Positions 22,900-36,955 of a DNA stretch of 64,000 bases are shown here, piece by piece; position 1 is the first letter of the stretch, and every line of letters begins with the position of its first letter. Below the pieces are notes generated by a model. The model did not search any database, was not told where the DNA came from, and saw only the letters and a list, made by a program, of their open reading frames with translations. Position numbers and translations under genes: made by a program. Origin of the DNA: Tenebrio molitor (lineage: Eukaryota > Arthropoda > Insecta > Coleoptera > Tenebrionidae); contig NC_091051.1 in NCBI RefSeq assembly GCF_963966145.1, positions 8,618,001 to 8,682,000 on the forward strand, written 5' to 3'.

Positions 22900-23340
22900 G
22901 TGAAATGGCAACGCGGCTCTGTTTGTTCGCACGACCTTCTACTACTTCCATGTATTGCCGAATTTGGTAGGCAAATTATTCCGCGAGGGTACAAGAGCAA
23001 CAACACGGCGCCGTCCTCGGCTCCTTTAAAAATTTCACACAAGTCCTCGAGGAGATCGCAAATCTTCCCACTTAACTGTGCGCTAGGACGTTTATTTTTT
23101 TTAGCTGTCATCGTCTTTATTAACATTTTATTAGGTTCGGTTTCGCAGTTAAACGTCTTCTGCCAAATAGACGAGGTACATATTGTTCCTGCTCTACTTA
23201 CTTACTTTACCAGAAACGTAAACAAACACGACCCCGAAATGCCTCCAGATATTTATAACGAAAGCTTGCAATTACTGAAAATAATGTTTGCTTTTAGAAT
23301 AATGTCCGTGTATTTTTCTACGGGGGAACTAGGATCCTAG
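22900..23340 (+). other. 146-codon open frame, doubtful
   Basis: The frame begins MKWQRGSVCSHDLLLLPCI and contains one plausible hydrophobic segment near residues 85-100 (LGRLFFLAVIVFINILLGSV). No family is recognised and no upstream promoter or splice signal is convincing. A frame of this length is near the chance expectation for the window. Confidence 0.12.
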
Positions 23341-23531
23341 AATTTTAGAGGTAAATCCAAACGAATATTGCGATTTTAGTCGACATATTTCTTTTATTTA
23401 TTATAATAAAAATGTTTTCATATAATTGTCTATCACTGTAAATTATGGAAGTCTACCAATTCTAATTACAAAATTATATTGTAATATAAATATATAAGTA
23501 AATTAGAATTGTGAAAATTATGACTTTTGTA

Positions 23532-23590
23532 CGTGGTAGAAAAAGTATCCTACTCTACTCACGTGTAATGGTTATTATCCACTCATCATT
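23532..23590. repeat. Dispersed short repeat, copy 1
   Basis: TACTCACGTGTAATGG followed by TTATTATCCACTCATCATT aligns with 27326-27360 at 30 of 35 positions, and the upstream GTAGAA...GTAT spacing is also shared. The shared length is about 55-60 bp. The origin is unclear; it may be the end of an unrecognised mobile element. Confidence 0.5.
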
Positions 23591-24105
23591 ACCTGTCTAG
23601 GGTTGGCGCTGCAAACTTTATCTTCGTGGTTAATAACAATTATTGCACGCTTGTTTCATAACCTACTATTTATTGTTGAAAGATTTTATGAACAGAAATA
23701 CAAACAACAATAATTGTTGACGATTGAGCTTCATTTCAGGGGAATGAATCCACTATAATTTAATTAGAAGCAAATTGAAATGAACAAGTATTGATGTGAT
23801 TATATGTAGATAAATATTATAATACAATAGGCCTGTAATAAATATTTAATTTATTGAAATTACATTTGAATTTTGTTACGATTGTTACCATATCATATAA
23901 ACAAAAAATAAAGTAATTTAACCTTTACTGTGTATGCACTTGATTCATAAAGATTTTAATTAAAATTGTTTAAAATTAACTAATAAAAATCTTCCATAAT
24001 AAAGAAATTTTATTATTGTACCTATTCAATAATTTAATTTAAAAATTTCACAAACATTCCACAAACTAATAAGAACTGTGGTTGAAAAGATATTGTAGAG
24101 GTATT
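23591..24105. other. AT-rich sequence, nothing recognised
   Basis: No repeat arm, RNA gene or coding signal was noticed. Confidence 0.4.
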
Positions 24106-24338
24106 GGATTCTCTCATGAGCTGTGACCTTGGAAATATCTGCGCGCAGGCGGAGCGATAAATCAGTGAAAAATCTGTAAATGAAAATTGAAAACGTCGAT
24201 TACTTTACATGCAAATAGACTAAAGAGAGACCACACTACCGTAACGAATGACAATGTTTTCCGGTCGGTTTGTAGCACCTACTTGAGACCGATATTCGTC
24301 GTTTGCGCAGATATGACTCACAGCCCATGAGAAAATCC
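24106..24338. mobile_element. Foldback element, TIR GGATTNTCTCATGRGCTGTGA
   Basis: The left end contains TCTCATGAGCTGTGA and, after a short gap, ATATCTGCGC. The right end contains the reverse complement in the same spacing (GCGCAGATAT, then TCACAGCCCATGAGA). Arms are about 40 bp at roughly 80 percent identity around an interior of about 150 bp. No TSD is certain. An aged MITE is the likely reading. Confidence 0.65.
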
Positions 24339-27301
24339 TGTACTAATAGTAGTTGTCTTTCCATGAGTGTAAAGGGCCTTCAAATAAATTTATATTTAGC
24401 GCAACCTATGGAAATTCAATTGTTTGCAACATTTTTCCAGTGTAGAAAATAACACAAGAAACGTCTGACATTTTAACGAAATAAAATTAGGTTAGAAAAT
24501 ATTTTTAATTTTTGTAGTGCATTCTCCCTATTCCCCCTCCACGGAATATGACAATATGAAATTGGCGAAAAGCTTACTATGTAACCTGTGTAACTCCGGA
24601 GAATAATTGGTTACCTACAAAAATTACTTTACACTGTTAACAGAATTAGAATGTCGCCTACGCCTACTCTAAATATATATTTATTTGAAGGCTCGATATA
24701 TCCATGTATTTTTTTGCAAAAAATTCATAAAGTTTTTTTCACGTTTTTCCTTTAACACTTTAGAATTAATAAACATAAAATCTAGACAATTGATTTATTA
24801 TAAAAACTTTCCATTTTGACTTGAAGCAGCATTGGAGTTTATAGTGTAGTCGAACGAACCACAAACTATTTATGTTGTTGGAACTATTCAAACAAGTTTT
24901 AACAACTAGAATTAGTTTAATATATCAAACAACTGTGTGCACAGCGTGTTCATACATTTTGATAATAGTTATTTAGCCGACTTTTGAACACTATACTATT
25001 TATTATTGGCAACAAGCTCAGTAAGCATGATTTACAAACCTGTAAATTAGCTTTGTGCGTTCAATTGAAGGGAAGTTTTCTATTTAGGCGTGAAATGAAA
25101 CCGAAACGTTCCCAGACGTTGAACAGTTGATCCACCCCTTTCTTAACAGATTAGGTGGCATGAGTCATGGTCTATTCCCCGGAGCTTTAGTGCTGACTTG
25201 TACGTTTGGTCTTGTGAACTATTGTCTTAATCTTAAACAAATCGACCGTCAGCTAACAATGGCGCCACTGACCAACTCCACGTTCAAAATCAACAACACT
25301 CAGTTTTGTCCGTGCAAATTTCATGACCGGAAGCGACCATTAGTAACCACGTTTCCGTCAGATCCACGTATCGGTTGGAAACATTTAAAAACACCTGGAG
25401 TTCTTTCCGGATTTGCACCGTCAACTCGGGAGCGATGTCAAATAAATATTAGATTAGTTAGCTTAAAGGATGCTGTAAATCCTTTCACTGCTATGAAACG
25501 GTAAAATGAAAAAGCTTGCAACAACTCGGGCCACTTTATCGTCACTAGGCCACCCTTAACTGTCCGTCGGGCTCTGGGGGCCATTCTGGCCGCTTCCCCC
25601 TGTTAAATCATGCCATAAAAAATTGTCGAACGTAAAAACATGACGTGTTTTTGTTTATTGGTTTAGCAAATGTTCCGGCCATTCAAATTGAAAACGTGGC
25701 CTGAAGGTGTTTTCTCGACAATACTGTGGTAATATTGATGCATTATAATCCCGCTTTTTGAGGGCAATTATTGTTAGATTTACATTCGGAACGAGAACAA
25801 TAAATTCACTGCGCAATTGTGAATTTAGCTGTTACTATGGGGCATAGTGGGCATTGTTTAACTGGTCCCTCTATAATTAAAACTGCAGCGCTTTGTCGTT
25901 GCAAATTAATAGTAGTGAATTTGGGGCGGCAAGTCGGAGGGACCGTGTCGTGCGTGAAGTTTCTTCGGCATGAAAAGAGCTCTGCTGAAAGTTTTCGGCT
26001 GGAATCGCGTGACTAGTTGAAAAGCTGAAGTTATTGTCTGGCAGAGATAATGGGAGGAGAGAATATTTCAATTATCAAGTGCCTGTTAGCGTGCGTCGGA
26101 CCAGCCTTGCCGACGTATTTGTAATCATGCGAGCAGGGTGCGATGTAGTTTTATCTCTTTATTTTATTAGTATTTTTTTTGTGTTAACGGTCCTTTTTCG
26201 CTGTGAAATCGACCATGTTCACGTTCACTATCATGTGGAAATGTTGTTTAGCGGGGATGCGATAGCGTCGAGTTTACTGTTATTGTCCTGTCGTGGTATT
26301 GAATTAAACACGCATGGGTGTACTTCCCGGTATTGTTTCCAAGGGGCCCATTTGACACTTACAAAAACCAAAAGCTCCAATTAATTATTATTAGATGGCT
26401 ATTAGCTTAATTAAAGTTCACAATTAAGCTGACATCTGTTTTTGGTGTTTACGCCTTCGACTCCTGTATAAATTAATTATAAATGAATTCAAGCTCGTCG
26501 GAGCTAAGCTCAGATATACTGTCATGCAATTTTAACATTCATTTTCGCTTGATAGTTCCAGCTAAAAGGAATCACTGTTGTTTTTACCTTTTGTCATGTA
26601 TAATAAATCTACACAGTACATTAAATGACAAAGTGAGTCACTTCCCAAAATAAACAATTGTAACGACAAATAGCTGCTTATAGTAAAATAAAAAAAATTC
26701 TTTCACGCTAAACAATCTTAATTGCTAATTATACAGAACATGTTGTTAAAGTAAAAAAAATAGCTTGCTGCCACAAAGCTTTTATTGTTGTCATTTTTTT
26801 GTTACATTGGCAAACAGCTCTTAAAGAAAGTGAATCAGAAATTAGAAAATAAGTAACGTAATGTTTGGTATATTGCTGAATTAAATGACAAAAATGTAAC
26901 AACGTGAAATCAATACATTTTTCTATTTTCATATTTTTTTTTTTTTTTTAAGAAAAAGAAGTGACTGCAGTCTGGAACTTTAAGGAATTAAAAAATAGCA
27001 AGGTAATGTGTCAGAAACTTCCATTCTCAAAGCAATTCTCTTACTATCATTTACAGTGATTTTATTAACAAAGATCTTTTTCCATTTTGTATATTTGATA
27101 CGTTATGCGTTTACTGTTATGTGATGCTGTTTATTACCCAGTGAGTAATGACTCATTACTCCACAGGTTGTAACCAATCGTAAAACTCTAAAAACATCCC
27201 ACAAACCATAAAGTTGCTCTGATATACCACAATATTTACGTCATAATTATTTTGAAATCAATAATTTCCGAAGGTTTTTTTACTGGAGAAATTTGTAGGT
27301 A
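24339..27301. other. Unique-looking sequence, no gene recognised
   Basis: Around 25100-26400 composition is less AT-rich and two frames of 125 (25127-25504) and 116 codons (26034-26384) occur on the plus strand. The first begins MIHPFLNRLGG and the second is cysteine-containing with a hydrophobic stretch; neither matches a family I know. A run of 16 T lies at 26934-26949. Possible regulatory or weakly constrained sequence. Confidence 0.3.
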
Positions 27302-27360
27302 CATCGTAGAATACGTATTGTATTTTACTCACTTGTAATGTCTATTATCCACTCGTCATC
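27302..27360. repeat. Dispersed short repeat, copy 2
   Basis: The counterpart of 23532-23590 in the same orientation, 3.8 kb away; it carries TACTCACTTGTAATG and TATTATCCACTCGTCAT. About 170 bp upstream, near 27145, there is a near-palindrome GAGTAATGACTCATTACTC that may belong to the same lost element. Confidence 0.5.
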
Positions 27361-30300
27361 GCCATCATTACATGCTCGTTGCTTTAAATCCTATTGTTAT
27401 ATATTGTGAACACATTCAGATATATATTTTATTAAATCCTTTCGGTTGCTTAGTCACCATTTCTCACATGTTCATTTTTAATAAAAAGAACTGCCACAGC
27501 TTGGTTCCACTTGCTATAGTCGGCGCGGCAACTTGATGGAGTAATAAACTGACCTGATCTTCACGTGATTTTCGGGGGATGGTTTCCTATTGGTTAAAGG
27601 GCGTGCGTATAAATGAGGCTTTCCATGACGTCGCTACAAACTATCACGTGACTACTCCACTGGTTCGCCGCATCAACTATAGTTATTTATCAAATAACCG
27701 ATTTTTTATTTCCTTCTTAATTGAGATTTTCATTTTTTTGTTTCACACAGATCAACACGTATACCTTTTAAAGCGTCAATGAAAATTTTTGAAACGTAAA
27801 GACCCAAATTTTGTTTTTTAGATTTGGGTAAGTGGCCCCAAATCCAAAAGAAATTCCTAAGTGTATTTGGCTAGTGTTTACTAGTGTATATGTCTTCTTT
27901 ATGTAAGATTTCCTTTCAATCACAAAACATGATTGATCAGCATTGTTTTGATTTCTTCTTTATTTGGTCCGTCTGAATTTTTGCGGTTTCGATGATTCAC
28001 TTTCTCTCTTAGTTTCTCTGCCGCACTTTATCCTGTCACCGTCAGAATGATTGATTTCAGCCATGACGAAATTTGATATTTATTCCTTGTTCCATTTTAG
28101 CTTCTCGCGAAAAATAACTGCAATATTCATTACTTTACGGCATACAATATATTAAAAACAAACAAATGCTTTTATGATTGTTGGTGAAAGGTAAAATGTG
28201 AAGTGAGCGCTACAGGAAATACATTCAATTTAAAAAATATAGTCGATTGTTGTCTTTTAATGATTTCTTGATGGCATATTCACAGATATCGTAAAAATGC
28301 TTTACAGTGGAGTGATTTATACAGTCCAGTTGATACTTATCAATGCTCTTATCAATTTTATAAGTTGTTACAAATCGGACTTGTTAGTTTTAAGTAGTCT
28401 TGGACGCATTTATTTCGTCTATTATTGTCTGAAACACGAGCAATTCATCTTAGTCAGTATGAGGAGAAATGAATTATTAAGAATCTTTTGTCTCCGTCCT
28501 AAAAAATGATTGATTAGATACTTTCCTTAGTAGTATTTTTCAACGCGGTATAATATAATTCTAATATGTTCGTACTTATAAATAAATAAAAAATTGAACA
28601 GGAATGGAGGAAAAAGCGTTTGTACGAAAAAGTAATTTAATCCATATTGTCATCTCTCCCAGGAATGGAACATTAACCAGCGGTCCGTATGGGATTACTC
28701 AGGCTTAAACACATATATAGAAACTCCGGATGATTTTAATGCTTTTAACAGCATCCCTTGATTTTGGGATGTTCGACATGGTTTTTACTTTTTACGATTA
28801 TGACGCTGTATCGTTTTCCGCAATGTCTCCGTCATCTAGCGAATAAAATTGAAATTTTCAATCTCTCTCGTTCACTACGAACCAAATAGTACAGCAATTT
28901 GCATCAAGTGCCTCTATAATAATTGATTTTGTAATTTTCTGGATTATTTTGTCAATAAACCACAATTACTTGCGCATTTACTTTATGGCCGTTGTTATCT
29001 GGAATTGACATAATTTTAATAATGGTAATCTGACGTAATGGTATCGATATTAAACCGAAATCCTGTGCATTGAATGTTGGCAGAATATACTATCGGTGAT
29101 AGAAAACAATAATCTCCTATTATCAATTCATAAAGAAAATTTATAGAGCGTGGCAATATGTATTGCACGCACACTATCCGCCCATAAATTATTTAGGGAA
29201 ATATGTATGTACAGGTTCCACTAAAAAATTTATAAACCATTTTCAGTAGTTAAAAAGTGAATTCTAACACATTGTTACAACGTTTGTGACGTGTTTTACA
29301 ACTAGTGTTAGTAAAGCGTATTAATAATTGAGAGGAATTTTATTCTATCCACGAAGCCCTAGTCTTTGATTATTAATTATTATAAAAAGACAAAATCACT
29401 AGATTTTTTTTAGCACAAAAGGTCGTAAGAATATCTTCCTTGATCTCTTTGTATCTTCCATGACCCTTGTTTCTCGTCTTCGGTCTCCCTTAATTTGAGC
29501 TAGGAATTTCGAATGATTTAACTAGTTTACTTTATCTGCCGCTCGTCAGCTCGTCAGATGCCATGGCATTGAAGTGACGCTTTAGCATTATCAATCCCGC
29601 AGTATAATGTCATATTTTGCTGACGTTTGAAGAAAAAATAGTACTTATAGCTCTGTATATTCTTGTTTTACAAAGAACCCTTAGTCTTAAACCCTGAAAG
29701 GTTTCTAATACGACTCGCCGCTGCGTTAATTATGAAAAGCGTACCTACCTATGTTCGCCAAATTTCAGAAAAGAAATTCAAAGCTTTTCGACCTTATTGA
29801 AGCTAAATTCATTTGGTAATGAAGCTCAATAATTTTATTCGTAATCAAATTTACTTTCAATAAAGGAGCGCATTAATCAATTCATCAGTCTTTCTGCTTT
29901 TGATGCATAAATACGAATTTAGAACAAAGCTGCTTTTCGTTCTGTTGCTAATTTAAATCTTAATATTTTTATTGTGCTGCACCGAAGACTTAGCTCTCGT
30001 AAGAATAAAATGAAATGTCTCGTTCAGAATATATTTCTTAGGTAGCGCCTTGAGAGAAATTAAATTCTCAAAGAGCTCTGTTACAGGCTATAATAATAAT
30101 CTATCATCATTTCGAGCTACTAGATTGTTTAAGCTTATAAACTATTTGCTTTTAATTACTGGCAACTAGCACCGAAGTGGAATGAAATAATTTGCAGTTC
30201 CTTTTATATGGTATTACATATTATGATTTAACAAAGAAAGTGTCCTGTTGTCAAGTTTCAATTCAATTATGAACAAATAAAAAAAGAAACATCTATTTAT

Positions 30301-32255
30301 TACCGATTTTAATAAAAAGAACTCGTCTATTTGTTCGCTTCCAATTATGTATTTTGCATTTAATATAAGTCTGGTGTTTAACTAAAAAATCAAAAGTTTT
30401 TTCGTAAAGGAAAATGTGCTTTTTTATTAATTTTTTAATTAATGTTGTCCTAAAGTTATTTCGTGAAAGTAGGGGTCGGCGCAGAAAATATTTCACAAAA
30501 TTAAAAAGTTGATGTACTACTTCATTACACGGAACACTGTTAATATTTATTGTTAATAAAGAACTCTCAACTCGGGGTTTAATTGGTGGCCAGGCGGACT
30601 TCGTATACGGACCAGAAAGCGATTTATAATTAGAGAAATAGGGCGTCTGTTAAGCGTCCGACATGAAAGTACGACGAACTTTGAGGGTTTCTAATTTGAA
30701 TAATTCAGAATCATCTCTCAGGTAAGAAAAATGGCCAGAGTTGGGGAATTCTTCGGTGTGCATAAAGTTTGCTAATCACATCCAGCAGCGGAGAAAATTG
30801 GGAATACCGCAACCGAATTAACGGAATACAATTTAGCCTGTTTTTATCAGTACCGTGGGATAAGACATGAAACTAAATGAAATAAATTACCGTTAACGGT
30901 GTTAAATTCAGTTCTAGTTTAGCGCATTGCGGAAAACTCAAACGAAAGTTCATAGATCGTTCCGTTCGTCAGTATTCTGTGGGGTATTCCTCCAGGATCC
31001 GCCTAATCTGGACATTAAATAGCCCAGGCTTGGCCCACATAGATAAACCCTGCGCGATAAGAGCATTACAATCATTACCGACGCAGTTGAGTCATTTGTA
31101 AAACGTACGGGAATATTGAATTTCTGACAGACGCGAAAGTCCGCCAGCTTTTTATGTTTAATCTTTTATTTGAGTTTTATAAATTTGCTTTGTAATATTG
31201 GGGCGAAAAACGGGCCAATAATTTATCAAGCTTCTTTTGTACTTTTGTGCCAGTTTTCATAAGCTTTCAATTATCATGCAAAATATTGTGAGCCACTGTA
31301 TTTTAATATCAGATTAAATTAAAACTTCCGGCGACATAATGGAGTTGATATTTTTAGAGTTCTCTAAGCCACTCGTATTTGTTATTTGCTGACGTGAATT
31401 TTACCATTTTACTTAAAAGAAATTGTCGGAGATTACGAAATAAGTTATTGGGGAGGAGACTTTTCGAAAGAAAATTTTTATTCAGTTTTATCGGGAAGTT
31501 CCTCCAGTCCACGCTCCTTATCTCATTCTCGATGTAGATAATACGGGTTTTATGTATTTTTGGCGGGAAGTGTGTTTCACCGATATACTTTTGATAAATT
31601 GGAAAAATCGATCTAACATGTGCTTGCCTCACGATTTAAATCTCAGATTTGGCGAACATGGCGAACGTTAAAAGGTATCATCACTACAAAATTGTCCAGA
31701 TTTTCTAAATTAAAAAAATACAAATATGTAAGCATAATAACCTGCGTTCAGACATTAATCCGTTTTGGGGTAATCTGTGCATTCTCGAACGTACGTCTTT
31801 GTAGGATATAATTGACGTCTTGTTCATACGCGTAAGTTTAATTTTTGTTTATGTAGATTAAGTAACGATAAGCGTGTTACAAACCACAGCCAACTCAAAC
31901 ATGTCACTTTTTGAACATCCGTTACATCGCTGTGTTTTTCCATAATTAATATTTTAATGTTTTCTTTTATCGCGTTGAATTGTTAATATTAGGAAAATAT
32001 TGCAGTATGTGCTAGAAAAGTGTTATAATTACTATTGGTGGTGAAAAGTGGAAAAGGAGTAAAGACGAAGATATTAAGAGATATTTTTGAATTGATTGCA
32101 AATAGGTTTTTGAAGGTCATCAATGGGCTTGAAACGCAAAAAGATGGTTCCAGTTAAAACTTTGACCGAGACACTAGTGCCAAAAATTAAAAAAAAAAAC
32201 TTAAAATGGAAGAAAAAATATTGAAAGGGGCTGTCATAATGAATTTATTATTTAT
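27361..32255. other. AT-rich sequence with no recognised gene
   Basis: About 4.9 kb without repeat arms or recognisable coding content. Frames at 27579-27782, 28297-28509 and 31354-31811 are short and lack domains. The part from 30560 to 31160 is GC-richer, with many CpGs and an 8-bp palindrome CGTATACG near 30613. It looks unique and is a candidate conserved noncoding block. Confidence 0.35.
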
Positions 32256-32550
32256 CGGGTGTTCATTAAAGTTGCCATTGAAGAATCAATTGTGAATGAA
32301 CCACTCGTCAGTCTGTCATCAACTTAACCTCACTTTTTGGGTTTGTGATACATTTTCATCAAATATACTTTTATTAATTGCAACAAGCAATTTACAATAA
32401 GTGATCAAAATGGCCACCGCCTTCATCCAGGCAGATTAAAAACACCAACAACGCAAAAATTGAGGTTAGATTTAAACAGCTAATGAAAGTGGTGCGTTCA
32501 CAATCGACTCTTCAACGCCAACTTTGACGGGAAATTTAAATGAACACCCT
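32256..32550. mobile_element. Foldback element, TIR GGGTGTTCAtt
   Basis: The left arm starts CGGGTGTTCATTAAAGTTGC and continues with TTGAAGAATCAATTGTGAAT. The right arm is the reverse complement with a small insertion (GTTCACAATCGACTCTTCAA, then CCAACTTTGACGG and AAATGAACACCCT). Arms are about 55-60 bp around an interior of about 170 bp. Terminal GGGTGTTCA resembles the CAGGGTG elements but a TA duplication is not clear. Nothing recognisable is encoded. Confidence 0.7.
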
Positions 32551-34663
32551 TACTAGATCCAGATTGAATTAAAACTTATATGATAAAGGCATTCATTAAA
32601 TATTGTTAATTTTTTTTAAATATGATCAAATCATAATTCAATATTTTGATTCTAGTTCTGTCTGTTGGCTTAAAAGTTTACCGTTTTTTAAATACCTGGT
32701 AGATATTTAACATGTTTTTCAGTAGAGTCATTGTAATTTATGCAGTCAGTGTATAAAGTAGTACTTTTTTACTGACTGGAAGTTTTACCGCACAAGCCGT
32801 AGGCAAGTCCAGCAACGCCATGAATGATGCATGAGTTCGATACAATAAATTTTTTCAAAGGCTTTAGTTGTTTTCAATGGACTCTTGTGAGTTAAATGAG
32901 CTATTTGGGCGAATGAATTTGCATAACGTTGAAATAAAATAATTTTTTAGTAGTTCTTAGTAGTCGTAGAAAAAATAAATTCTTTATTTGCAATGGCAAA
33001 CTAGGTGAGAGTTTTATTCGGGGCAGATAAAAGAATAAATACATCGGGAGCGTGCTCGGAGCTTCTCGTTAAGAAGGGATTAGTTTTACGAAAGAAAGAA
33101 CGATGCTGTGGATAAGTGAAAACATGATATTTCCTAGGTGCAACATGTATCCTCGTAAAGCTGGAGCATTGTTGAGAAGAGAAGTATTTTATTGCGGAGA
33201 GATAAGGAATTGCTCAAAGACGAATCAGAATTTGTGTCGGGGAACGAAATAAAATAAGAGTTCTTTCTATTCGTCATGGTTAGTTACCGTCGGCTAGATT
33301 TAAATTTGACACAAAAGATGTCAAAAGTAATGCACTGTTTATGCATGAGGCTCTTTTTGTGGAAAGCTGAACGTCAAAGCGGCAATTTTGTCACTGAAAT
33401 ATGTCGTCGCCGTGCAGCTCCTTAAACATTATCAGAAAAGAAAAAAGAGGAAAATCGCACCGAAGAAAGCCGAATTATTATTCAAACGAAACCATTTGAA
33501 AATAATTTATGATGATAAGTGGGGCGACCAGCACACACGCGAAATTTTTGTTAAAACGATGGCATCAATATCAGTCGATAAAGTTCCTCCGTAAACCTGG
33601 TAATATTTTTCGAACAGTCCCTGAAGAACGACTTAAGTTATTGACAGAAGAGGATTTCCATATATATGGCAACACCAATAAGGAACAAAATTGACCCCAT
33701 GCTGGCCCAAAACATAGCCTCTTGGAAATAAAAACAATATACGACTGTCATAAAACGGAGGAACTCAGTAGGGTGTTGCATGTAATATATCTGATACTAA
33801 ACCTTACAATTTGCATACATATTTTATTCATCTTGCACCAAAGAAATCAATTCACCATCATTCCACTTTATGTCTGAATACAAACTATTCCTACGGTTAA
33901 ATTCATTTCTCCATCTCAACTGTGCAACTAAATTCTAATGGCAAATTGAGAGCAAATGTGGAATAGCTCTCTCGAGATGCTTACTTCTGTTATTTACAGT
34001 AGTTTAGTTGCGTAATTCTTGGAAGTTTTCCCTACGAACGAATAACTCAATTTGGATTATTACAGAGTGGAACGGGGAAGACCACTTCATTTAATTAAAA
34101 AGAACTTGGACAGGTTTACCTTTCTATTAAAATTAATTCTGCAATTCTAGCCAGTCTCAAAGAGTTCCTTTTATAATCAACATCGTTAGAACAGAAAACG
34201 AGAAAAATATTAAGTAAAAAGTTGCCTCATAAATATATCGATTTTCCTGATTTATTCAACGGTTTTCAATCCAATTTCATTCGTGCAAATGTCTGCCTGC
34301 ACTCGCACTTGGTATTTCTCTAATCTTAAGACTTTGGTGGAACTATTACAACTTCTTTGGTGCTTTTCGTGTTTTACAGATATCGACAACATTTGCGAAC
34401 AAACGGAACATTGGAAAAAATGAAACATAAGGTTCCTACCTTTTGCTAAATTAAACCCTTGTACATTTTTTTACATTTTAGGATAAAAACGAAACATCAT
34501 ATTATGAGCTACAACGTGATCAAGAATGACTGAATCTGTTGGTAACAATGAAAATTTGAATGATTTTGGTACCACTGTAATCTAAACGCATTTCCGGTTG
34601 TCAGCTTTGACAGAGTTGACAGGCGAATTTGACGTTTACCATCAAAGGGTCATTTTTGTAATA
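32551..34663. other. AT-rich sequence, no gene recognised
   Basis: Two overlapping plus-strand frames at 33388-33694 (68 and 61 codons), the first lysine/arginine-rich (HYQKRKKRKIAPKK), match nothing I know. No repeats were noticed. Confidence 0.3.
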
Positions 34664-35020
34664 GAGATATTTGATGGCGGAAACAAAAGACTGAGAAATG
34701 TCACAAATTTGTATTGTCAGTGTCAAATTTCTCAAAGACGTTCGTGATTTCGACAGAAATGCAGCAATAAGAAAGTTATTCATCGTCGAACTAGAGAAAT
34801 AATTTGTAATACGTTTGATTATATGAGAATAACTTTTCCTTTTGAAGCACTGACAAAAACTGGTTTCCTTAGAATTTGTTTTTTCAATCTATTTAGCGAA
34901 AATTTAAATTTACCTAGACATTCCTTTTTACGGCGTTTATGAGAAATTTGACACTGACAATACATTTTTGTGACATTTCTCAGTCTTTTGTTTCCGCCAC
35001 CAAATATGAAAATACCTCTA
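34664..35020. mobile_element. Foldback element, arms about 75 bp
   Basis: 34671-34740 (GATGGCGGAAACAAAAGACT, GAGAAATGTCACAAA, TGTATTGTCAGTGTCAAATT) is matched in reverse complement at 34931-35005 at about 90 percent. The spacer is about 190 bp. The outer ends are not sharply defined and no TSD is obvious. A second, unrelated foldback starts about 160 bp downstream. Confidence 0.7.
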
Positions 35021-35178
35021 GCATAAACATACCCGACATAACCTAATTTATTTTTAATGTCGTGTCAAGTTAAAACATCCGGTCAGTGCCAATTACGAAA
35101 CACAAAAACACCAATATTTTTCAATTGTTTCATTGCCAAAGACTCATTCATTGTTGATCACGCTGTATTTGGAATATC

Positions 35179-35534
35179 GCGCGTTAAAATGAAATCCTGG
35201 GCTGGGAAGGCGTTGGAAACCGTCAATTGTTGTGCTTTTTTAAAGCGTAGATTAATTGGAGCATGTTGACAGCTAACCTAAAATTTAGAGCCAAAAATCT
35301 TTTTTTCTTTCTTTGCAATGTTTTACATTAAAAATAGAATAACTTAACGATTCCTATTCTCGAAACAAGTATCTAAGGGCACCCTTTGCTGAAAACAAAC
35401 ATGTTCAATTATGTCCCGATTAAACAAATGTCATTCGTGTCAAACGGCGGGAAATTTAATTCAAACTTTACACTTTCCTAAACGGTTTAATTTTTCCAAC
35501 GCCTACTCAGCCCAGGATTTCATGTGAACCGCGC
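35179..35534 (+). mobile_element. MITE with TIR through GAAATCCTGGGCTG, full copy
   Basis: Terminal arms of about 41 bp: GAAATCCTGGGCTGGGAAGG followed by CGTTGGAAA at the left, and the reverse complement (TTTCCAACGCC, CAGCCCAGGATTTC) at the right, with GCGCG and GCGC at the outer borders. The interior includes GAGCATGTTGACAGCTAACC, a T-rich run and AACAAATGTCATTCGTGT. The interior and one end reappear inverted at 62687-62972. The 70-codon frame across the left end is incidental. Confidence 0.8.
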
Positions 35535-36955
35535 ATATAAATACTCACAAAATAAATAATAAAACAGTAAGCAAGAGGTAATTTTTTTTCTAAAAATGTT
35601 ATTTAAACACTTAACAAAATCATATTTATTTAAGTCTGCATCTATTTTCGTTTTATAGCAGAAATTTACATTTGCAAGTTGTTAGTAATATGTGAACTAG
35701 GATTTGTAAATATATGTATATTAAAGTTGCAACATATGAGCTACGAACTGTAAATGTGCAGGAGTAGGTATTTATACGAATTAAAAATGCTTTGGTGAAA
35801 AACTGTTTCATAAATCTAGTCGTTATAGTTTCAAATATTCTACCAAGCTCGGTCAAAGCTTTGCACAACAATATTTCTACTAAATCCGCTCATAAAAGAT
35901 AATTTCACTGAGAATTATCTATAAATAAGTTACTGTAATTATGAGGTATTTTTGTTTATGGAGATGTTAAAAAAGATGTTACTATGCGACTTACCAATAG
36001 ATTTATTGAACAAAAACAAAAGAAAAACCTGTGAACCAATTTTCAGATTTATTGAATCAATTCTCCTGTGGCGAACGAACTGTTTTCATATTGAAAAACA
36101 TCATTTTATATTCTGAATCTAACGTGTTTACGTTATTTACGTAGCAAATAATGGCTAATGACAGATTGCCATGAAGAAAGCTCAAAATAATGTATTCAAA
36201 TCATTTTGCAGTATCAATGCTTTAAAATGATGATAAAGTATAACATCAACATCCATCGCTTCTTTTGTGAACTGGGTTTCATTTTCTGCAAATCAGCTCT
36301 TAATTGGGCAGAAGATACCTTTTAACATTCCTTAATGGCAAATAAACGTAATGAAAGCAAATGCATTTTCTTGTAGAAAAGTAACCACAGAATACTAGTT
36401 TTGTAAAAGAGTTTGTTAAGACAAATGTTATTTTAAATTGTGGAACGAGTTATTAGAAAATAAAGATTTATTTGAGAAACTTCGTCGTATACGAGTATAG
36501 AACAAGACAAGATTTGATGTCAGTCAAAGAGATTACCTCCCAGTAAATTTATTAACGTGTTTGTTGTTGTATTTGGTTTACAGTTGGAAGTAATAAGGTC
36601 TGTTGTATCATCGGGATATCATCTTGTGCCCCAAGCTGCAAATGTAGTATTACTATCCATTATCCACTACTTCTACCTTACAAGTTTCAAGTAAACATTA
36701 ATCAATCTGTTGAAGTTTCTAAATTATTACTCTATTACTGGTGTGTAATGACGAAGCATCTAGTATTTTTTTTTAATAAGTACATAAATTAAATTTTATG
36801 ATGCCATTAGTAAAGTAAAAGATCCTAAATTAGAACTCCTACTAAAAATTATACGTCATTTAAATTCTGATAGGAAAAGTTGCACTGTTATTTAGTACAA
36901 ATGTAAAAAACTAAAATGCAAGTTGGGAAGTTAGAGGAAAATACACCTTGTACAG
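35535..36955. other. AT-rich sequence, nothing recognised
   Basis: No coding content with a known domain and no repeat arms were noticed. Confidence 0.4.

Noticed and set aside
34601..34783. 60-codon minus-strand frame
   Set aside because: It overlaps the arm of a foldback element and has no recognisable content.
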